DNA of 64,000 nucleotides from Alentia gelatinosa (GCA_950022655.1 OX465584.1:64790722-64854721), one strand, 5' to 3'. Shown: positions 11,370 to 26,200, counted from the stretch's first letter. The notes: generated from the letters alone by a model not told the origin. A program made the numbers and translations.

Positions 11370-11452
11370 GGGGCCCGTTTAATAAATAATAACCCTTTTA
11401 CAGATACAGAAAGGGGTCTTCGTTTACGATCCTTGATTATTAAACGGCCCCC
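11370..11452. mobile_element. 83-bp MITE
   Basis: Ends ggggcccgtttaataa / ttattaaacggcccc are inverted. Longer relatives with the same ends lie at 45073-45293. Confidence 0.6.
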
Positions 11453-11487
11453 TGTTCTCCAAGCTTGAAGTACCTCCACTATAAGCT

Positions 11488-11585
11488 ACAGAGCCATTGT
11501 TAGTTAATGAAGCAGTCACCTGGTGGTAGATGGCGCCACCATTCAGGGCACAGAGCCTGTACTGTGGCTCTTTTTTCTTATTAAA
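11488..11585. mobile_element. short dispersed repeat, second copy
   Basis: acagagccattgttagtt ... gaagcagtcacctggtgg ... tggctcttttttctta, matching 4137-4215 with an extra segment. Confidence 0.5.
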
Positions 11586-12127
11586 TATAAATATGGTCAG
11601 TTAATAAGAAAGTGTTTGGTAGGAGACAAAGGCATAAAGCAATGATTCATGGAGGGCCTGCGCATGACAGGGAGATTAATGTATCGGGGAACCTTGTACA
11701 ACGATGGCGAGAAGCTCTAAGCCTCATACGTTAAGGTTCTCACATGTCTCTATGCAGTGAGATATCTTATCACTGAGACAAAAACATGATCCCTTGTGGC
11801 AGATTGTATTGCATACTTTACCCACTATGCGTTAGTGCTTCTCACAGCTGAGAGACAGTGAGAACACTAAACATCAAAGAAACAAGCACGTATTGTACAC
11901 CATATTCACCAGACGCTCAGCCAATTTCTCAACTCGTTCTGTGTGACATGTTCTCGCTTCGCAGTGTGTTGACATCTGAGCCTTGCTTCACTAGGTTTCA
12001 ACTTCTTCTTGTGGCACTACTGACACAAAGTCCCCAGTTTTCCATCACTCGTCGACGTTCTATACATGTGTGATATAAATGTACCCTTATCAGATATCAG
12101 TGCACATACCTTTAATAGTTACACACC

Positions 12128-12268
12128 ATTGCTCCCGTATGCCGTACACATTAAATACGTCACCCTATGCCGTATGCATAAAATACGCCACCTTATGCCG
12201 TATACATTAAATACGTCACCCTATGCCGTATACATGAAATACGTTATCCTGTGCCGTACACTTTTATA
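12128..12268 (+). repeat. ~33-bp tandem repeat
   Basis: Five copies of a unit reading ccYtatgccgtatacat then taaatacgtca. The flanks to about 11590 and 12546 hold nothing I can support. Confidence 0.7.
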
Positions 12269-12546
12269 CGGACTGACCGTTTCACGTTGACTTGCTTCAA
12301 CGTCTAGTTACGATAAATATAATGAATATTGGTACTTGCTTCTACTTACGATAAATATGATAAATATTGTATGTCCATGAAATCGGGTATATTTGATGAA
12401 GACACAACAACTTAAATGTCCCCGCAAATGCCCCAATGAGCTTACAGCAACTCGCCCTGACTGCCTCGTGCCGTAAATAACGCCTACCTCATCTCGTCTA
12501 CTATCATATACGTGAACTCTAAAGTAGTTCTGTCTAAATGTTATTA

Positions 12547-13140
12547 TATATACCCATCAGCGAATGTCTCCCATTTACTGACTAGGGACCTGTTTCACTA
12601 GTTTCGTGACATGTCTAGATGGCGTCTGTGACACCATACAGACATATTGGGGTTGACTAGTTTCGTGACAACACAAGTAGCGCTGGCACAAGTGGCGCTG
12701 TAGTGTCACTGTTCGCAACACCGACATTGTGACACAACATGCGACAATAGATGTGACATGCGTTATGAAACATGATTCCATTTTGTACGTTCTTGCTTGC
12801 ACTGTTGGTGCCGCTTTTCATGTCTGTCTAACACTTTTGTCACGAAACTAGTGAAACAGGTGTTCAAATTCTGCTAGTCACTCAGTGACGAAAGACTATT
12901 CATACGTCCCTTCGTACCACGTAACTGTGTCATTCTGTCATTCTGCTATTGAGTGAGTTGTAAAATGGCGATTTTAATTATTTCCGGGTTATAAAATCAT
13001 GAGGAGACTTAGTGAGTGTGACTGAATTACATCTGTTCCTTGTTGTTATTGTCCGATATATTCCCCTCGTTCTTCGATCTCGGTGACCAAAACAACTCGG
13101 AACAGATTCCATTTAGTCACACTAACCATGTCTTCATGTA
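12547..13140 (-). mobile_element. palindromic element, interrupted copy
   Basis: The reverse complement matches 39255-39590 over tatacccat, ttactgacta, cactcagtgacgaaagac, tattcatacgtccc, taattatttccgggt and the acacactsacc-type end. The copy is interrupted by the element at 12585-12862. Confidence 0.7.
12585..12862. mobile_element. MITE nested in the 12547-13140 element
   Basis: Ends ggacctgtttcactagtttc / gaaactagtgaaacaggt are inverted. The same family occurs at 59059-59368. The interior carries further gtttcgtgac repeats. Confidence 0.75.
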
Positions 13141-13302
13141 TTGCTTCCCTCCTCAGTTTCCAGCTTTGAACACAGAAACAAACACTGCCCTGTCTCTTAG
13201 GCCACAAAAAAAACTAACTTGTTTCTCATCACCAAGCCATGGAAAATATGACGAGGGCGCTTTTTTTTTTTTTTGCTAGATCAAAGATGGCAGAGATACA
13301 GT

Positions 13303-13382
13303 AAAACCCCGCTTAAGCGGACACCCTCCGATCCGGGCCAAAGTGTCTGCTTATGCGGGGTGTCTGCTTATGCGGGGTTTCC
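13303..13382. mobile_element. fragment of pogo-like MITE
   Basis: agtaaaaccccgcttaagcg, then a tandem pair of cttatgcggggt. Downstream, to 14160, is AT-rich sequence with phrases such as ttatgtgggacact but no gene I can support. Confidence 0.5.
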
Positions 13383-14193
13383 AGATTTTTACTGGCTATA
13401 CATTTAATGCATCCCTGACATCAGGAGCTTTAATTTGATACTAAATACACATACCTTTCATAATTTCTATCAAGGTTCATTTATTTAAGTTCATCGTCTA
13501 ATATCGTTTTTTTCTGATGCGCGCGGTGATGAGAAACAAGTTTTTTTTTTTAGTGGCTCACCTCTCTCGTCGGCACCACACCAATGACCCTCACTTTGGT
13601 CTTGTCTAGAGGAGTCTTTGCTTGTTGTATTGGCTTCAGAGTTTTAAATGAACGTTTATCAAGAAATGTTAATGAGTGTGCATTGATATTTTGTCCTGGC
13701 ATTATTTACTCTCTCTAGGCGTTACTTCAATCGTATAGTTTCAGAAATTTGTCAGTATAAATTAGTATTAGAGGATTTAACAATTGTTCCCAGTTATGTG
13801 GGACACTTTAACAACAAAAATAAATTAACGAGCTTTGCTATTTCTATTTGATAACAGGTTATATAAATCACTATCATTGAACTTGAAAAATGTTCCATAT
13901 ATTCAATTCCTTTGTATCTTTTTATGAAAAAAAGAAAATTCATATCTTATGTGGGACACTTGAATAACATATTGGTAAAAATATTCATCAACACTATAAT
14001 CTCAAACCATTATTGTTTCGATCATAAAGGACACAGACTATTTCTTGTCGATATATCTTAAATAATTGATTAACAGCAATTCGCTTCAGCGAGTGCTAAT
14101 TTGCATATTTAATTCGGGTGAGTAATGCTGTAGATATGACCTTGACCTTTCAATAATTCATCTATCCCACCAGGTGGCGCTAACGCAGCGGCC

Positions 14194-14250
14194 ATGTTGG
14201 ATCAGCTGATTGCACTTCATGCTGCCATTGAGGACAACAATGTCGCAGTT
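14194..14250 (+). CDS. ankyrin gene exon 1 (residues 1-19)
   Basis: ATG in the context gcggccATGt opens MLDQLIALHAAIEDNNVAV, the first helix pair of an ankyrin repeat, then donor gtaagt at 14251. An acceptor-like cccaccag ends at 14173, and in the same frame the intervening codons read GANAAA, typical of an ankyrin repeat end. So this may be a spliced internal exon, or an exon whose 5' UTR is spliced. No upstream coding exon in frame was found, so I take the ATG as the start. Confidence 0.7.
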
Positions 14251-17200
14251 GTAAGTATCAACCTCTTTTTTTTTTTTTTCATTTTTATTTTTTTAGTAAG
14301 TATCAAGTTTCAACCTTGTCACGTCCAACACGTGGTATTAAATTTTTACATCTAGTCCAGTAAAATCCCGCCTAACGGACACCCCGCGTAAGAGGACACT
14401 TTTTTTCAGAACGGAAATTTCTCCCTCTATTAGATTTTAATCTAACCCCGCGTAAGTTGACCCAACAGAGCTTAGGCCAGCAGGACTAAGACCTGTAGAG
14501 ACTTAATCACTATAAGGTCTGTATTTTTTTTTTGGTTGTTTTTTTTAGCCTGGAGATACCATAGTAACCTGGTTCAAAAGTGACAGGAAGTTGTCATTAT
14601 CAAGGTAGCATCGGCCAACTGTATTGTTGGTTCTTTGTTGATTTATCTGATTACATGGTTTTCTTTTCCCCAGCAGATTTCCCAGTTAGCCCAGAATGCT
14701 AAGACCTGTAGATACTTTATCACTACAATTTCCATATTGTAGGTTCTTTGTAAATTTATCTCGTTACATGGTTTTCTTTTCCCTGGTAGATACCCCAGTT
14801 GGCCCAGCAGGGCTTAGACTTGTAGATACCTAGCACTACAAGTTCTCTGTTAATTTGTTTTGTTACATGGTTTTCTTTTCACCCCGGAAGATTTTTTTCA
14901 GTTGGCCCAGCAGGGCTTAGACCTGTACATATGTTATCACTACAAGTTCCGTATAGTCAGTTCTCTGTTAATCTAAAGTCCCGTATTGTTGTTAATTTAT
15001 CTCGTTACATGGTTTTCTTTTCCTTGGTAGATTTCCCAGTTGGCCCAGCAGGGCTTAGACCTGTAGATACCTAGCACTACAAGTTCTGTATAGTCAGTTC
15101 TCTGTTAGTCTTAAGTCCCGTATTGTTGTTAATTCATCTCATTACATGGTTTTCTTTTCCCTGGTAGATTTCCCAGTTGGCCCAGCAGGGCTTAGACCTG
15201 TAGATACCTAGCACTACAAGTTCTGTATAGTCAGTTCTCTGTTAGTCTTAAATCCCGTATTGTTGTTAATTCATCTCATTACATGGTTTTCTTTTCCCTG
15301 GCAGATTTCCCCATTCGCCCAGCAGGGATTAGACCTGTAGATACGTTATCACTACGTGTTCTGTATAGTCAGTTCTCTGTTAATCTAAAGTCCCGTATTG
15401 TTGTTAATTTATCTCGTTATATGGTTTTCTTTTCATCCTAGCAGATTTCCCAGTTGGCCCAGCAGGGATTAGACCTGTAGATACCTAGCACTACAAGTTC
15501 TGTGTTAATTTATCTCATTACATGGTTTTCCTTTTACCCGGCAGATTTCCCAGTTGGCCCAGCAGGGAGTGGACCTGAATGCACGTTTCGATGAGAACGT
15601 CAACCCGCAGCATGCAGGCATCACGCCGCTGGCGCTGGCCTGCGCCACCAACAAGGTCGACATCGTCAAGGTCAGTCTTACTCTCCGCAGGGGATGGGCA
15701 TTACAAGCAGGATGCCCTCTCATGGGGTTCCCTTAAGCAAGGTTATAGTGTATGCATAAGAACGTATTAATAGGTGAGGTAAATAAGTAAGAGAGATAGG
15801 AGGCGGCTTGAGAGTATTTTTTGTCTCCCCTTGTTTTATTAAAACAAAATATATATAAAGTAAAGTAAAATAATAAAAATGAAAAAAAATTCAGCTCGCA
15901 GGCTAGATCCATACTGGGGGCCCGGTGGCTGCAGAGTGAACGAGCCGGGTGGCTTGGGGTGCCTGCAGTGACCCCTGCTGAAACCTCAGGTGGCGCCCCC
16001 CTCACATTAATACTATTAACTAAGGGTAGTTTATAACCATATATATCTGTTGGAAGATTCTATGTTATATTGCAAGTGTAGTTAATCAATAACATTTACT
16101 TATTCGGTTACTTATTTTATCGGATGTTTAATTCTTATAAACAATTCTGTACAGTTCTCCTTTATTACTGTTCCTATCAGTTGTGAATAGAAAGCTGAAA
16201 TGAATGACTCCAAGGCTTCGTCCTGTTACAAGCTTTATTGCTGGTGGTGTTGCAATGTGCTACGCTGCTCAGGCTGACTGGACTGTACTGACTAGACTAC
16301 ATTGAGATGAGGTTTATATGCTGACTCCGTGTTTACCGCGTGGGGGCGAACCTGTTGATCGTAACCAAGGGGTCACCTCCAGTGGGCTTTTACGTAGAAC
16401 CAGCTTGGTCAGTTAGGCCAAGGGATAGAATCTGTATGTTTCATATACCAATGTTTTGGATACCAACATTACCAATGCTGTACAGAATTTGTTCTAGAAG
16501 ACATTGACATATAAAACTCCACCGATTGTTTGAGAAATGAGGTCAGATTGTTTGTGACGTCACTGATTGTTGGTCAATTGACATCTGCTTGCTTGTGATG
16601 TCACCGATTGATGTAGAAATGACATCTGCTTGTTTGCGAAGTCACTAATTGCTGGAGAAATGACATCTGCTTGTTTGTGGAGTCACTGATTGTTTATAAA
16701 ATGTCTTCTGCTTGTTTGTGACGTCACTGATTGCTTATAAAATGTCTTCTGCTTGTTCATGACGTCACTGATTGTTTATAAAATGACTTCTGCTTGTTTG
16801 TGACGTCACTGATTGGTTATAAAATGTTGTTTGCTCTGTGTCCTCAGGCGCTTATCGAGTTTGGCGCCGACGTGAATGCGCCCTTCGCCGCGCTCAACAC
16901 GACGGCGCTGATGACGTCATCGTACCACGGTCACGTGGACGTGGTGCGCGTGCTGCTGGAGCACGGTGCTGATGTGCAGATGGTGGATCTTCAGCAGAGC
17001 ACGGCCCTCGGCTACAGCTTTGGAGGTGAGTGCTGCTATAGAGGGAACCTACTCAGATCTTGTATCCCTCCGAGTCTGAATGACATAGTAGTTCACAAGG
17101 CGAAGCCGCATGAAAACAGGTGTTGCCATTCAGTGCCGCCTAACGGCCCACTGTCTAGTTATGTGGCCGCTTGGACAAACACAGCAAGTCCGGCGGTATT

Positions 17201-20200
17201 CATATAGAGACACACAGCAACGGAAGGTGTGATTGCAGGAGTGTTCTTTTTTGACAGATTAAATTGCTGGAACAAACTGAGGTATTGTATCAACAAGTCA
17301 TGGCTGTCTAAACGTTATAATGGATAATTAGCTTGGTTTTGAATAGGAAAAAATAAGCATATAACAGCTAGGTCTGCCAAGGCATTAGTGTGTATGCAGT
17401 TTTGGTGTCTCTGTGTTATCTAAGATATATCTAAAGTATCATTGAGGTGATATGCATGTTTGACACACCAAATTGGAGCTGGAATACCATAGAATACGAT
17501 GCAATCACTGTTATTTCACTGGAAATAATGTGCATGGGTATTATGAGTATATTACCCCCATACATTCTGTGAATCAATATAAAAGGATATGTTGCCGGGT
17601 GAATGTTTGGCTTCAGGCATGGTGTAACTAAGCAGATAAGGTGCGACACCGGCCTGTGGAGAAAGGCCTATTACGTAGCAATTGAAACAAGATGGGATGA
17701 AGCTCTGACCATAAACTTAAATAGGTTTCTGAATTTATCTCACATTGACTAATTGGCTAATATTTGTGACATAATCCCCCATTGAATATTCCAATTTTTT
17801 CTAAATACTCAACAGACATTGGAAATAAGATGTTAAGTCTATGGGGAAAACATACCAGGTGAGAAAATGCCAGATCAGCATATGAAGAAACTGCATATCG
17901 GCCGTGAAAACTGGAAAAACTCTGTATGTTTCATAGAGAGGAATAATTATTGTTCTATATTTGACGATATCAGGGTCGCAGAACCTAGAAAGGCCCTGTA
18001 TGTATCATAGAGAGGAATTATTATTGTTCTATATTTGACGATATCAGGGTCGCAGAACCTAGAAAGGCCCTGAACGTATCATAGAGAGGAATTATTATTG
18101 TTCTAATTTTGACGATATCATGGTCACAGCACCTAGAAGGGCTCTGTATGTTTCATAGATAAGAACTATTATTGTTCTATCTATAGATGATTATATCAGG
18201 GTCACGGAACCCAGAAAGGTCCTGTATGTATCGCAAAGAGGAATTAGAATTGTTCTAAGATGATATCATGGTCACAGAACCTGGAAAGGGGCTGTATGTA
18301 TCGTAGAGAGGAATTATTATTGTTCACTCTTGGACTATATCAGAGTTGCGGAACCTAGAAGGGCCCTGTATGTACCGTAGAGAGTAATTATTATTGTTCT
18401 ATCTTTGACTATGTCAGGGTCGCGGAACCTGGAATGTCCCTGTATGTATCGTAGAGAGTAATTATTATTGTTCTATCTTTGACTATGTCAGGGTCGCGGA
18501 ACCTAGAAGGGCACTGTATGTGTCGTAGAGAGTAATTATTATTGTTCTATCTTTGACTATGTCAGGGTCGCGGAACCTGGAATGTCCCTGTATGTATCGT
18601 AGAGAGTAATTATTATTGTTCTATCTTTGACTATGTCAGGGTCGCGGAACCTAGAAGGGCACTGTATGTATCGTAGAGAGTAATTATTATTGTTCTATCT
18701 TTGACTATGTCAGGGTCGCGGAACCTAGAAGGGCACTGTATGTATCGTAGAGAGTAATTATTATTGTTCTATCTTTGACTATGTCAGGGTCGCGGAACCT
18801 AGAAGGGCACTGTATGTGTCGTAGAGAGTAATTATTATTGTTCTATCTTTGACTATGTCAGGGTCGCGGAACCTGGATGTGGTGCAGCAGCTCCTCGACC
18901 ACAACATTGACGTCAACAAGAAGAACATGCTGGGCATGAACTCGCTACTGCTCGTGGCCGGCTACGGGAATGAGGTGCTCGTGGAGAAGATCCTGCGAGC
19001 CGGGGCGGAACCCAACACTGTCAATGACTTCGGCCACACGTAAGTACAACAAAGTCTTCTGCTCTCTTTTATTTTATTCTGATTTTTCAAATTGTTGCTA
19101 CATTTTTATCTACATTTTATTACAGAAATCAGATAAATTGTCCTTTAATGTAACACAAATAGTTTCTCCACTATTATTAAGGTATTTTCATAGTTATTTT
19201 CATCCTATTTATGCATATATTGTTTAATGGTATATTTTTCAATATCCCTACATGCTGTGTTGTTCCATCACACTTATAATCCTACACAATGTGCTGTTCC
19301 ACCACTCTGTCTTCTAAACCTGCACACTGTGCTGTTCCACCACTCTGTCGTATAACCCTAAACACTGCTGTTCCACTACAGTCTCCTAGCCCTACAAACT
19401 GTGCTGTTCTATCGTGCTGTCTTATAACCCTACAGGCTGTGCTGTTCCACCACACCTTACCCTACAATATTTTCTGTTCCACCGCACTGTCTTCTAACCC
19501 TGCATGATGTGCTGTTCCACCGCACTGTGGTGTTCCTCCACACTGTCTCATAACCCTACACCCTGTGCTGTTCCACCACACTGTCTCCTAACCCTACACC
19601 CTGTGCTGTTCCACCACACTGTCTCCTAACCCTACACCCTGTGCTGTTCCACCACACTGTCTCCTAACCCTACACCCTGTGCTGTTCCACCACACTGTCT
19701 CATAACCATACACCCTGTGCTGTTCCACCACACTGTCTCATAACCCTACACCCTGTGCTGTTCCACCACACTGTCTCATAACCCTACACCCTGTGCTGTT
19801 CCACCACACTGTCTCATAACCCTACACCCTGTGCTGTTCCACCACACTGTCTCCTAACCCTACACCCTGTGCTGTTCCACCACACTGTCTCCTAGCCCTA
19901 CACCCTGTGCTGTTCCACCACACTGTCTCCTAACCCTACACCCTGTGCTGTTCCACCACACTGTCTCCTAACCCTACACCCTGTGCTGTTCCACCACACT
20001 GTCTCCTAGCCCTACACCCTGTGCTGTTCCACCACACTGTCTCCTAACCCTACACCCTGTGCTGTTCCACCACACTGTCTCCTAGCCCTACACCCTGTGC
20101 TGTTCCACCACACTGTCTCCTAACCCTACACCCTGTGCTGTTCCACCACACTGTCTCCTAACCCTACACCCTGTGCTGTTCCACCACACTGTCTCCTAAC

Positions 20201-23200
20201 CCTACACCCTGTGCTGTTCCACCACACTGTCTCATAACCATACACCCTGTGCTGTTCCACCACACTGTCTCATAACCCTACACCCTGTGCTGTTCCACCA
20301 CACTGTCTCCTAACCCTACACCCTGTGCTGTTCCACCACACTGTCTCATAACCCTACACCCTGTGCTGTTCCACCACACTGTCTCATAACCCTACACCCT
20401 GTGCTGTTCCACTGCCCTATCTTCTAACCCTGCACACTGGTGTTCCACCACATTGTCTTATAACCCTACAGGCTGTGCTGTTCCACCACACCATACCCTA
20501 CAAGATTTGTTGTTCCGCCACACCATACCCTACAAGATTTGTTGTTCCGCCACACTTTCTCATAACCCTCCACACTGTGCTGTTACACCACAATATCTTA
20601 TAACCCTACACACCATGATGTTCCACCACCCTGTCTCCTAACCCTCCACCCTGTGCTGTTCCACTGCAGCGCGCTTCACCTGACGGTGGTGGGGAAGCGG
20701 GACCTGCTGAAGAAGCTGCGGCGGCTGGGGTCGGCGGAGGCGGTGGCGGCGGACAGGTCGCTGAACCGGAGGAACCTGGACGTGGCCATCCAGGAGTGGG
20801 CGCGACTCCACCGCGCGGAGGTGGGCGACACGCCGGAGGACGAGCAGGCGCTGGCCAAGGCGGGGTCCATCATGATGAGTGTGGGGCACCAGCTGGAGGA
20901 CCACCCGGGGGAGGACGAGGACGAGCAGGTCAGTACTGTAGACGTTAAACTACAAATAAATAAATAAACATGCAGGTCAGTACTGTAGACGTTAAACTAC
21001 AAACAAATAAATAAACAAAGAAACTATAAACAAAAAAATAAACACGCGGGTCAGTACTGTAGTACATGATGAGTGTGGGGCACCAGCTGGAGGACCACCC
21101 GGGGGAGGATGAGGACGAACAGGTCAGTAAATAAATAAACACACAGGTCAGTACTGTAGACGTTAAACTACAAACAAATAAATAAACACGCAGGTCAGTA
21201 CTGTAGATGTTAAACTACATATAAATAAATAAACACGCAGGTCAGTACTGTAGACATTAAACTACATATAAATAAATAAACATACTACAAACAAATAAAT
21301 AAACACGCAGGTCAGTACTGTAGTACATGATGAGTGTGGGGCACCAGCTGGAGGACCACCCGGGGGAGGACGAGGACGAGCAGGTCAGTACTGTAGACGT
21401 TAAACTACAAATAAATATATAAACATGCAGGTCAGTACTGTAGACGTTAAACTACAAATAAATAAATAAACATGCAGGTCAGTACTGTAGACATTAAACT
21501 ACATATAAATAAATAAACACGCAGGTCAGTACTGTAGACGTTAAACTACATATAAATAAATAAACATACTACAAACAAATAAATAAACACGCAGGTCAGT
21601 ACTGTAGACATTAAACTACATATAAATAAATAAACACGCAGGTCAGTACTGTAGACATTAAACTACAAATAAATAAATAAACATGCAGGTCAGTACTGTA
21701 GACATTAAACTACATATAAATAAATAAACATACTACAAACAAATAAATAAACACGCGGGTCAGTACTGTAGTACATGATGAGTGTGGGGCACCAGCTGGA
21801 GGACCACCCGGGGGAGGATGAGGACGAACAGGTCAGTACTGTAGACGTTAAACTACAAACAAATAAATAAACATGCAGGTCAGTACTGTAGACGTTAAAC
21901 TACAAACAAATAAATAAACACACAGGTCAGTACTGGACACGTTAAAGTAAAAACAAATAAATAAACATGCAGGTCAGTACTGTAGACGTTAAACTACAAA
22001 CAAATAAATAAACACACAGGTCAGTACTGGACACGTTAAAGTAAAAACAAATAAATAAACATGCAGGTCAGTACTGTAGACGTTAAACTACAAACAAATA
22101 AATAAACATGCAGGTCAGTACTGTAGACGTTAAACTACAAACAAATAAATAAACATGCAGGTCAGTACTGTAGACGTTAAACTACAAACAAATAAATAAA
22201 CATGCAGGTCAGTACTGTAGACGTTAAACTACAAACAAATAAATAAACATGCAGGTCAGTACTGTAGACGTTAAACTACAAACAAATAAATAAACGCGCA
22301 GGTCAGTACTGTAGACGTTAAACTACAAATAAATAAATAAACATGCAGGTCAGTACTGTAGACATTAAACTACATATAAATAAATAAACATACTACAAAC
22401 AAATAAATAAACACGCGGGTCAGTACTGTAGTACATGATGAGTGTGGGGCACCAGCTGGAGGACCACCCGGGGGAGGATGAGGACGAACAGGTCAGTACT
22501 GTAGACGTTAAACTACAAACAAATAAATAAACATGCAGGTCAGTACTGTAGACGTTAAACTACAAACAAATAAATAAACACACAGGTCAGTACTGGACAC
22601 GTTAAAGTAAAAACAAATAAATAAACACACAGGTCAGTACTGGACACGTTAAAGTAAAAACAAATAAATAAACATGCAGGTCAGTACTGTAGACGTTAAA
22701 CTACAAACAAATAAATAAACATGCAGGTCAGTACTGTAGACGTTAAACTACAAACAAATAAATAAACATGCAGGTCAGTACTGTAGACGTTAAACTACAA
22801 ACAAATAAACATGCAGGTCAGTACTGTAGACGTTAAACTACAAACAAATAAATAAACATGCAGGTCAGTACTGTAGACGTTAAACTACAAACAAATAAAT
22901 TAACACGCAGGTCAGCACTGTAGACGTTAAACTACAAATAAATATATAAACACACAGGTCAGCACTGTAGACGTTAAACTACAAATAAATATACAAACAT
23001 GCAGGTCAGTACTGTAGACGTTAAACTACAAACAAATAAATAAACACACAGGTCAGTACTGGACACGTTAAAGTAAAAACAAATAAATAAATATGCAGGT
23101 CAGTACTGTAGACACTAAACTATATGCAAATAAATTAACACACTATAAACAAATAAATAAACATGCAGGTCAGTATTGGACTCGTTAAACTACAAACAAA

Positions 23201-26200
23201 TAAATAAACATGCAGGTCAATACTGAACACTTTTAACTATAAACAAATAAACATGCAGGTCAGTACTGTAGACGTTAAACTATAAACAAATAAATTAACA
23301 CGCAGGTCAGCACTGTAGACGTTAAACTACAAATAAATATATAAACACGCAGGTCAGCACTGTAGACGTTAAACTATAAATAAATATACAAACACGCAGG
23401 TCAGTACTGTGGACGTTAAACTATAAACAAATGAATAAATATGCAGGAAAGTACTGGACACGTTAAAGTACAAACAAACAAATAAATATGCAGGTCAGTA
23501 CTGTAGACACTAAACTATATGCAAATAAATTAACACACTATAAACAAATAAATAAACATGCAGGTCAGTATTGGACTCGTTAAACTACAAACAAATAAGT
23601 AAACATGCAGGTCAATACTGAACACTTTTAACTATAAACAAATAAACATGCAGGTCAGTACTGTAGACGTTAAACTATAAACAAATAAATTAACATGCAG
23701 GTCAGCACTGTAGACGTTAAACTACAAATAAATATATAAACACGCAGGTCAGCACTGTAGACGTTAAACTACAAATAAATATACAAACACGCAGGTCAGT
23801 ACTGTGGACGTTAAACTATAAACAAATGAATAAATATGCAGGAAAGTACTGGACACGTTAAAGTACAAACAAACAAATAAACACACTACAATCAAACAAA
23901 CTACATGCTGGAAACACACACAGGTCAGTACTGTAGACGTTAAACTACCCAAACAAACAAAAAGGTCAGTACAGGCTTCAGTAACCTGTTAATTCAGGAT
24001 CATCGAAGTGAATTGATTGTTGATGTTGATTTATGTCAAATGATTGAAGTCAGTTGATTGATGTCAATTTATCAATTGATTGATGTCGATCTATTGATGT
24101 CAATTAATGTTGATTTATTTATATCAATTGAACGGTGTTAATTATTTGATTTTAATTGATCGATTTTAATTGATTGTTAATTGATTATTTGATGTTAATT
24201 GATCAATTCATTTATATCAATTCATTCATATCAATTATTTGATGGTAATTGATTATTGCTAAATATTTTTATGTCAATACTGATTGATGTCAATTGATCG
24301 ATGTTGATTATTTGAATATCAACAGATTGATGAACATAGATTGAAAACTTAACAATGAGGCCAATTTGAAGAGAAATCCATATGATTGAGTTTTAGAGTT
24401 GCTGAATGATAGTACATAATTACTTTAGGTATTTTAAGCATTGTCAAGTTTCAAGTTGCATCATTTTAGAAATCTAAACGCAGCTCATTTGCCTAGAACT
24501 ACCTTGAGTAATTCTGAGCCACTTCATCAAGACTGCTATCTTTTCACGTACTTCCCATCTGTATTCAATCTACCCAGCAAAATTAACATTTAGTTTTAGT
24601 CTAAGGTATCTACAGAACAATGAAACTTGTATGTGGAAAGAAATGATTCTTAAAGAGTTGTTCACCAAATATAGCTTCTGACCAGAGTGATTTTACTCAA
24701 CTGCCTCTATGTGTCTCTATTTACCTCACAAGATAAAATCTGACTCGTGGGCCCGTACTTCTCTCTCATTCACCATTCTCATGCAGGTCCACACCTCATA
24801 AATCCTTTTATCATATGAGATACTGATGTGGTCTTTTATAGCAATATTGAAATATATCAGCAGATTCTTGCTGAATTACAGCACCCGTCTCATAAGATCT
24901 CACAGTCTCTAAGTCGTATTCTGTATTCTCACTATGCTCTATGGAGAATAATTCTTAACGAACTAGGCTTAGAGCCTTGAGAATCAACTGGCCTGCTTCC
25001 TGTGCTTAAGACTAGAAGCAATTAAAGATTCCTATAATCTCAATGATGCCACCTAGTGGGAATACTGTGTGCCCGTGGATTCTCAAGGTTCTAAGCCTAG
25101 TTTGTTGAGAAATCTCCTCCCATAGAGCACAGTGAGAACCTTGTACAGATTACGACTCAGAGAGTGTGAGATCTTATGAGAGGGGTCATTCTTATCTCTC
25201 AGACTCTCTGCTTACTATCCCAATTATCCCACTTTCTTGTCTCTCTCAGATTATCCCAGAAATTTTTAAAGGTTTAGACGCTTTTTTACGCAGAGTGTGT
25301 GTTCTCGAGGTATCTGGACTCTACGCTCCATAGCCAGTACGCTACGTTTCTCATGGGGTAAATGGTGGACATTACGCTACATAATAGTACATGATATAAA
25401 CCCTGAAATATCATCATGGGTGGGGAGTGACTGTGAATGTAAAATAAACTATTGCCAATATTCCAGGTATATATTACAGTACAACCCCGCGTAAGCGGAC
25501 ACGGTCCGTTCCGGGCCAAAGTGTCCCCTAAGTGGTATTCTGTACAAGGTTCTCACTATGCACCCCTCTCATAAGATCTCACACTCTCTAAGTGGTATTC
25601 TGTACAAGGTTCTCACTACGCACACCTCTCATAAGATCTCACACTCTCTAAGTGGTATTCTGTACAAGGTTCTCACTACGCACCCCTCTCATAAGATCTC
25701 ACACTCTCTAAGTGGTATTCTGTACAAGGTTCTCACTATGCACCCCTCTCATAAGATCTCACACTCTCTAAGTGGTATTCTGCACAAGGTTCTCACTATG
25801 CTCTATGGGAGAAGAATTCTTAATGAACTAGGCTTAGAGCCTTGAGAATCCACTGGCCTGCCTCCCATGCTAAACATGTACATCAATGCAACCCAAAGAT
25901 TCCTATAATCTCAATGATGCCACCTCTGCGCTCTAGTGGCTTTATTTGGACTGGAATACAGAATACCACTTAGAGACTGTGAGATCTTATGAGAAGGATG
26001 GTGTCCCCGGGTGTCACTCTGAGCTCACAGAGAATCATAGCGTGGTGTCCGTTGCGTGGCGGCTACGTAGCGTAGTGTCTTTTGTCCTATTCTTAATATA
26101 TATAAAAAAAAAGAAAATGCAAAAGGCTTAAAATTTGGTGACTGTATACGATTCAGTGAGATTTTATGCAACTCTTCATTCAATCAAAAATCGCGAAAAC

